Shown piece by piece: positions 38,801-47,800 of a DNA stretch of 64,000 nt. The position numbers were made by a program, and so were the translations under genes. The stretch is taken from positions 14,390,269 through 14,454,268 of the forward strand of contig NC_092572.1 in the NCBI RefSeq assembly GCF_037975245.1. The letters run 5' to 3'. Origin of the DNA: Apostichopus japonicus. Lineage: Eukaryota; Echinodermata; Holothuroidea; Aspidochirotida; Stichopodidae. Position 1 is the stretch's first letter; each line of letters begins with the position of its first letter. The notes under the pieces were generated by a model that did no database searches, was not told the DNA's origin, and was given only the letters and a program-made list of their open reading frames with translations.

Positions 38801-41800
38801 TGCATTGATAATGCGTTGCAGATAAATGACGTCTTCGAGTCGAAGTTTTGTACACGTTATGCTCCTCACACGATTTATTTGTTAAAGCAAGAAGACGTCA
38901 TTCTAATTGTAAATAGTGCAACAATTTTCAACTGGGTTAAATGACGTGTAGTGAATGTAAGGTTGACTGGAACATAGTTATTTAAATCAACATATTTCAC
39001 CAAGCATCATCGGTGATTGTAAACGACATGTTGTATATCAGCAAAAGTAAAGAAGTAGTCGACGTAACACTATCGCATGGAAAAACATGATTGAAAACAA
39101 CTGTTTGCCTAGTATAAGGTGTTATTCAGAATATAAAAGACAATTTCTGAAAAGTTTATTTTGTTTCTCTTGACTGTTTGATACAACACTGGTAAAAGGC
39201 CTACTTTGCTAATGTTAGCGATAAAAACTCTTGACTCCGAAAAAAGAGAACAAACGAAACAAAACGCACAACTGCAAGAAGTGATTTACTTAAACAACAA
39301 AGGAAATAATACCCACGGGAAAGAATATTTCTTTACCTAGATACTACAGGTTCGAAGTGAGTAGACAGTTAAAATTCCACAATATTGCACGAGAAATTTG
39401 ACGCTTAATATAAGGAATTATGTCATACAGTAACTTATAGACACACATTAAAACCAATGATGACGGAGATATGACTGTGTAAAATCTAAAATAATCTCGG
39501 CGAATATGGCTTATCGAACACTAAATTAGGTTTCCCATTAACATTAATGCAACTGATCTTACATTTAATACATGAAATATATAATGATAAAAGGTAAAAC
39601 TTACGACATTGGGCCTCAAAAATGCGATTTCGAAATCGACGAATGAAATGACGTGTGACGAATGCCGGAAGCCGTAGCACAGGGGCAAATTATAACTGAA
39701 CATGGAAGACACCCTCAATATTTATACTATATGCTACCATTACGAGTTTACACCTGAGTTTTTACTCAATTTGATATCTTCTTGTAACTGCTTTGTTTCG
39801 ATGTTAGCAAAATCATAGAGCTGTAGCTTAGAATGCTCTCAAAATGTGATGGAAAATTAAACAGAGGGGGGATGAGAAATCTCCTAAGACCACACCCCTT
39901 ACTTAAAAAATCTGGATGACTATAATTGTTGGTAATTTTATCCCGTCGTTGAAGTCCCCTTAGTTTATAAAAACATCTTCCCTCTCTACTTTGAACTCTC
40001 CAAAATAATATTGGAGAAAAAAAATATATATATTTACATGTCCTAATGGAATAAGATTAATAACTAGTTTCCCTTTGTTTGTTCCATTCATGTCGGGTAT
40101 TCAATGGACTTATAATTAGTGAATTGTAAGCTAGACGCCTGTTATATTGATTCCACAATGGAATCGAATTGAATTCAAAATTATGCTCTGTTGCAAAATT
40201 CTTCCAAAGAAAAGATGGGGATGGCATAAATACCACAAAACAGTTAAGTGATCGTCATACTAAGATAAATGTTAGTACTTCTCTAAGTGTTTCGTCATTC
40301 AATTGCGTATCAATGCTGGACTGTCGAGTAATTTGCATTTTGTCGAAGTGAATATTTTGAACATCACCTTCGTTTACTTAGGAAACACTTCAAACAAGTT
40401 CCTGTCATAGGAATCATTGTTAGTTTGATACAGTTTATTTACATTGCCTAGGTGTATTGGATTGATCATGAACTGGTCATGTCTGTTACATGAGCATAAA
40501 TAACCTAATAAGGAGTATAAAAGTACCGACTAACATTGTTTTATAGATGCCAGGGATTTCATACGAATACTGTCATGCCAAAGAGATATAGTTTTAAATA
40601 TGATAATGCTTTTAGAACAAAAACTGTTAGCAAACTGCATCCACTAAAGAACCGGTTTAAGAGAATGTGTAAAAGTAAGTGGGCCTGACGTTTCGATTAG
40701 ATAATTAGTTGACAAGGATGGAGAGAAGAAAGAAACCAAAAGGGAAAAGAGGAGAGGAAGGAGAAAAACAAATACTGTAGAAGGACAAAGAGAATATTAA
40801 GGAAAAGACAGGAATAAACTGCAAAAGAACAAAAAAGAAAGAAAAGTCTGCAGAAAGGAGGTGGCAGAGAGCTGGGTTATGCCAGGTCGTGATCTAGTAC
40901 GACTCAGCAAAGAAAGACTGTGGATGCAACGCCTACGCACCATTCAACCTCATAAGCTAAACATTCAGGAAGGACATGACTAACCTTTCGTCTGCCCCAC
41001 CTCCATCTCCCCGTGTTCCCTCCATTCCATTGATCAAATAATATTTCAGAAATCTTGATCATTGCCTTAGAAGTGTATATAGTTATTGCAAGAAAGCTTT
41101 GGGACGACCCAGATCCATTTTATATGGGGGTCCTATCCAAAATCCCTCGGACTTTATCCCCCATCTAAAGGCCTGGATCCACTTTCAATATTGTGTTATT
41201 TTATCACGTCGGTGAAGGTCCCTTTGTTTAGAGAGTTGCTTTACCCTCCCCACCCCTCCACCATTTTCTCTCTCTCTTCTTTGAATTTTTAACAAAAGAT
41301 GCCCTCATATTAAATGTATTAACAAAATATGCACAACTTTAACGAGTTGGATTAATTCATTGGTATCTTTTCGTTTGTATCCATGTGGGGTATTTGATTG
41401 TACCGGATACAAGTGCATTGCTTGCAAGACGTATGTTATAATAATATAAATATCCAATCAGATCATATTCCTGAATTATTATTTTGTGTTGCAAAATTCT
41501 CCTTTAGAGTCATGACAATGACATGAATTCGAAAGTATCAAAGTTAAAGGAACAAGAAAAGGTTAGTACCAATCTTTACATTTTAGCAAACCTTCAAGAT
41601 AAAGTATAAATTCTAGCCCTTCGAAGACGAAAGATAAAGGCAGGAAATAACATTGCCCATATCTCATGCATCATCATTGAATAATCTCTTTAGCTTGGCC
41701 GATACCTCTGACTTATATATTATAAATGGTACACAGTTATCATGAATACTGTTAAAACTAATCAATAGCATTGTCTTATGTAATACTATATATTTTATCA

Positions 41801-44800
41801 CTGCTTGATTAATAAGTCAATATATCATGAAAGTAGCAGTACTTATTAAATTTCTAGTTTTTATCATTCATTTGATTTATTCATGCCTTCAAGGAGTTGC
41901 CGTTTGACTCCACATATAAATTTTAATTAAGTTATTATAATCATAACGACAAGAACAAATCAGAAATAGAAGAAGAAAAATGTAGATATATAGAATAAAC
42001 ATATACATAATATTTTAGCCAAATAATTAATCAACGACTTAATAATATTCAACATATATTTAATTTTTGTTCAAATATTGGCACCGCATTTTAGATCATA
42101 TTACATCTTACTATTACAATATGTAATCCAAGTAAACACTGTCAGTATGTATAAGTTGCCTTCCAAATATCGATTAAACTACTTTAACATGATCCGGAAG
42201 AATTGACATCATCTGATGTAATTATAAATTATTTTAGTAATTTCATTAACTTAAAGTTTCAGTATGGTTTCAACGTCGACTCTCAACATAACGTAATGCT
42301 TGTGCTCCTTCCCATTTTTCTACACATTTTTCAAATACTCTCTAGTCATCAATAGCTAGGTTAATAGTTACGTTTATGACCGTCAGACGAAAGTTGCACA
42401 CTGTGTAGGCTACTGGTACTTCAATATTAAGTATCAAAGTCAACATAATCGCTTACATATGCGTCCGATTAATTTTTGGGAATCCTGTCTAAAAACACGG
42501 AAAGCGATCCTTTAGTAGAATTTTTTAATTGCTCGATCTCTTTGCGAATGGATCGCTTCTTGGCAAAAGTGAATAATGAAGATTGCGTAATTATTTGCTA
42601 AACGGTACCAAAATAATAGTAGAGTTAAGGATCGAGTACCGGTACATTGTGTTTGTATTGGAATGCATGTTGAGGCAATAGGGAGCATACAACAATTGCT
42701 ATTCAGCTCGAATGTATAATAAAACAGTAGTATATTGTTAAGGTTAGAGTGATACATATATTTCTCACTCTCTCTACTGAACTATTACTGGCAATGGTGT
42801 AGAAACGGAACTTAGTTAATATGTACGTATATAAAACTATAAATAATAGCATGTTGTTTAACCAACATCTTGAAATCGAAAGTAGAAATAAATTTTAACG
42901 TTTATAAATCTGCCTTCAAGCTACATAAGATAAGCACTTTATTATATTGAATATTGTTCTTAATGCTACTTCTGATTTTATAGAATGTGACTTTAAACTT
43001 AAACTACATTAAGTCTGAAGACATAATAAGTCGATGTTCATGTAATTTTCAATAGATGAGCAATATTGTCACCAGTACATTTACAAATATACTGAAATGA
43101 TTCAGGTTTCGTTTTGGTTTTCAATATGTATACTATTATGGAACAATCATTCAACCAGCAATATTCAAACTGTTACTAAATTATTATCCTAGAAAACGTG
43201 GGAATGTAGTAAATTCCAAAAAAATCATATGGGCTGAACCTGAGCTGGGACAAATTTTGGTAGTTTCTTTTTACTGTTTTTGCCACGGTGCTATCATATT
43301 GAGCTATTTATATATGTGATTTTCTATTTCGGTTTATGACACAAAATTGCTTACCTTCCTGTCGAAAATGTTTCCAGCTCATCCACTGCAAAACTCTCTA
43401 TCTCTTGAACAATTTTGATCAATCTTACTGCTCTTTCCATTATTGTAATTTCCCAAAGTTATTTTACTTTGGCTCATTTCTTATATCAAGTAGCACGTAA
43501 ACAGTTTTACTCAAAATAAATTGTTCAGTATAAATATTATCGTGCATTAAATATTTTCCTCTTTTTTCGAAGAAGACTGAAACAGTTATACTTTCATTTC
43601 ACAGGATCAATTATTGCGCATTGAAAGGAAAAGAAGGGAATTTCGCTTGGATCAAATTTCTGCAAAGGTAATTCTGTTTAACTACAACGTTTCCTGTGTT
43701 GTACATAATTATCATAATATTTGTTTACTCAATACTTACAACGAGCATGATACACACGTACTCAGTCTTACCCAAAATATTATAGACGTTTATTTCTTCG
43801 AGAACGGTAACTCATTTAAATACGACACAGGGATTACTTTATTAACGATGTTTACAACCAACTTTGTTGAAAATCAAACCACAGAATGCTACTTAATTAC
43901 ACCAAAAGTAAGTAGATTTTTATAATAGAAGTGCATAGCTTTGTTTAATAAAAAAACAGTAAACAGCAGATAAGGAATTCCAAACGAATGGTTTCGTTGT
44001 CGAAATACAGAGATATTATTCCATCAACCTAAAAGATTTAATAAATAAATAAATATATGTTTAATGTTCTGTAGTTTATAATGGGTCCTTTCATTGTTGT
44101 GTGCATCTTACGTACATAGGCGTTACACTTTAATATTATTGCCTGGTGGGAGAAACTACTTACATATTTATTATTTGCTTCACTTAATAAATACCATATG
44201 CATTTTTTAGCTTCCTTTGTTATTTCTGCATATTATCCCCAGTCCCAACAACATTAGAAAAATCTCTTTGTACACAGTCCTTGCTGTTGGTGTAAATTAA
44301 CACGACATGTTACAAAATTAGACCTATTTTATAATGTACTGAGCAATAGTCCATAGTTGTCACTTAATTTTCTTTTTTTCCCCACTTTGTTTGCGGAAGT
44401 TACCAGGTTTGAACTGAGGTCACTTCTCTTTGTACTTTGTCGTTATTCATGTTTGACAATTCTGTATATTTACCATGTTTCGTTACTTCGGTTTGATCAT
44501 CATTTCTTGTTATGTTCGGTTTACTTATCTTCATTAAACGTGTTTCTCCCAGGATCCTGTTCGCATCAACTGCAGAGTGATAACGTCAAGGGGTAGCGAA
44601 GATACCCGTGTCGCCACCCAGGAAATATCTGGTCAAGCGACAGTGAAAACGGTAATAATGCTAATGATGAGAAACTATTTTACTTGAATTGTACTAGTGA
44701 TTTACATGCAACGTAATTCTAAAACGAAGTATTCATATGATTTGTATTTCTGAAATTGGAAATACTATTTATTCTCCTACTATTTCTACGAATGAATGTC

Positions 44801-47800
44801 TATACCGTTGTAACATAAGCTAAGTGTTTTATTATCTACATCTTGAAGTTGTTTTTAATGGTATAAAAAATATCAAAATATTCATATTAGCTTACTTATG
44901 TCTTCATACTCGTTGTCGTGCTCGGAACAATGTAGTCTTACACGGTACATTATTGTTATTTGTTGTTCTTTTCAGAAAAGCAAATTATGGTTTCAATCAA
45001 AGGACGCCAAGTTTCATAGGATCTACTCTGCTAGTGAGAAATCGATAGATTTATGTCAATCTATCGTTGACTTAGTTGAGGTACGTTCTTTCCATAATGT
45101 ATTTACCCTGATTCCGTTTGCTTTATTTGTTATATGTTAAGGTTGATCTTTGATTTTTATCTAACAGAATGCAATCGATGGAAAATATTCATGTTTGATT
45201 GCCAATGATTTTATTGGACGTGAACACTGGAAGACAATGTTTGGACCAGACGATGGTGCCAGCGATGCCCTTGTGCCATTTGTCGTCACGAAGATTTTCG
45301 AGAGGACTAAAGAGTTGACAGCATTAGATTATGAGGTTAGAAAAATTCTTGGAAAAACATTCCAATCGTTTTGAAAATGACATATTTCGTACGATAAATG
45401 CAAAAATATTAGCAACTCGAACCTCAAAGTATTATAGATTTTCCGATCAAACCTGAAAACCGTAGTTAATTAACTTCCGATTGAATCCATATTTGTTTTA
45501 TACAATCAATTTTCGTCAACCATTACCCATGTTCTTTGTGGCAGGCAATATATATTACAAATGTAAGATGCAAAACGATAATGACTGTCACCACATAAAA
45601 AAAAAAAAACATTCTCTCGAAGGGGCTCATTCCACGCTCCTTCGACAAGCATCCAAGGAATATCGCCCATGAATGAAGACAGTATTCAAAAAACGGCTCA
45701 GATTACCTGCCAGTTTTAACAATACCACAATCATCATGTCACACAGGCCCATTGACAATGCAAACTGTCCATGAATCATCATCCAATGATCGCAATCGCT
45801 TGATACGCTTGATTTGTAAGGTATATTCCTCGTTCTTATAAGGTAAATTCCCTTTCACTTTTTTGGAGCATCGGAACCGATCAAAAATGTGCCAAATCGC
45901 TGTCCGACAGAGTATCCCCAGCCGGAACAGAAAAAAAACCCATAAAAACGTACTGGGGTAAGGGGCAGACAAATATCAGAAGAAGGTACTGAAGAAAAAA
46001 AAAACACCTTGTGGGGCAAAGGCAGTCGAAGGGGTTAAATAGCAGTACCATTTACCGGATAAGCAAATAATATAGGCACCTGCAGCTTTAACCGACTCTG
46101 TAGGGGGCTCCTGGTACCCCCCCCCCCCGTCGCCTTCCCGACCTACATAAACGTTCCTCTTTGACTTGTACCCAAAACGAAAGCATTGCACCCCATCGGT
46201 TTTAGTGGGTCGGTCATTGGCTTAAGGGCTGGGCGCCTCACATCTGAAACATGTGCGAGGCACATGATTCTCAGTTATTGTGATGCCCAAACAGAATGAC
46301 ATGTACTGAAAGAGTAATGTTCACCTAAAGTTGTGACTTCATACAACACCACGCAATAGCCTTTCTTTATCACAACAAAGTGTAAACTAATAGCTGTATC
46401 GAGCCAGGTACCATCTTCAAGCACCTTGTTACAGGCAAAAATTTATGTCTTATTCTAAGCAATTTTAAGAACGATACTATAAAAATGGTGTATCATTGGA
46501 GTTCTCCAGAATTTCAGCAGAGGATATGGGTCACCGTAACTGATATGTTTAAAACAGTATCGATAACAGTTAAGAGAGCACAAGAAGGTGCATACATGTT
46601 TTGACTGCCGCCAACCCTCCCTTCCTCCTTCCCCTCCCAACCCCCCTTAAAACTTTCAAATAAACTCGTTACGAACGAAAGCTTGTACAACACACATGTA
46701 TTTGAAATCCTCACCCAACAAGTTCAACTGTGGGCGTTTTCGTGATCAATTTATGTTTGTAGCTAATTGTTACTGTTAACAAATGTCAAAACAGATACAG
46801 GCGCCTCCCTGCTTCCGTCCTTGCGTCCAAGGTCATGTTTTCGTTATATACGATCAATTGAGCAGCTGAAGAAACCTACATTTTCGAAACATGTGGTTGG
46901 CAGCAACCCCCTAAAAACTCAACAGCACTTTATGTTGTTTTATTTATTTTTATTCCTTTAGCTAGTTTAATAAAAATGATTAATATATAAGGCGATAAAA
47001 CGACCTGGCATAACATGATTCAATGTTGGGTACTTTGCTCCTTGGAAACATTAAATCTGAAATAAATGTTTCTCTCATATACTGTGGCAAATTCAACACA
47101 TGCAGTAACTTAACCAAGTTCAAATAACTGTGTCGTTTAAGCAATTGGAATGATTTTGTTGTTTTTTTTTGTAGGTTGATGTACAGGCAAGATTCTTGTT
47201 TGGCATGTATATGCTAAAACCAAGTGCCAGTACGCTGCCTTCATTTGCCGATGCTCTTGATAAAGGCGCGAGTTTTGCTAATATCAAGAGTGTTCCTAAA
47301 GTTGCGATAGAAGACGAGGAAAAGGTTATTTTGAATTTGCTTTAACATATCAACCTTGCAGACTCATAAGTTCATATAATTAGTTTCTTTCTCTACTATG
47401 CATGACTATAGTGTGCATTTTACGTAATATACGTAAACACGTAAAATTTTGCGTGACCTTCATCTCCAAAATTTAATTGAGAATTCATCATGGTAGTACA
47501 TGATAGTAATAAAATGATGTTGAGACGGCATTTGCAATGACAAAAGGGGGAAAAACACTTAATGCTGGTATATGATGTAACTTAATTTTACAATATAAAT
47601 GTGAACACAAAGCACACTACGTTTGTACAACCTGTGTGTTATGTTCAATCTTACACAATAGTATGTTACTACATTGATTGACAGAAGTAAAATGCGTTAC
47701 TTTTCTCCCCTTCTCTTGATTAGGCTCTTGAACTATTGAAACAAAGTCGTGGAAAGTATGGAATAGTGGATGTTGACACCGAACACTTTGTCCAGTTTTA

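Noticed and set aside
39228-39300. Coil-like frame IKTLDSEKREQTKQNAQLQE as a further exon of gene B
   Set aside because: The available acceptor gives phase 1, incompatible with the phase-0 neighbours, and the GTGATT donor is weak.
45739-46191. Minus-strand frames within an intron of gene B
   Set aside because: Low-complexity stretches and no recognisable domain; no splice support for a gene.
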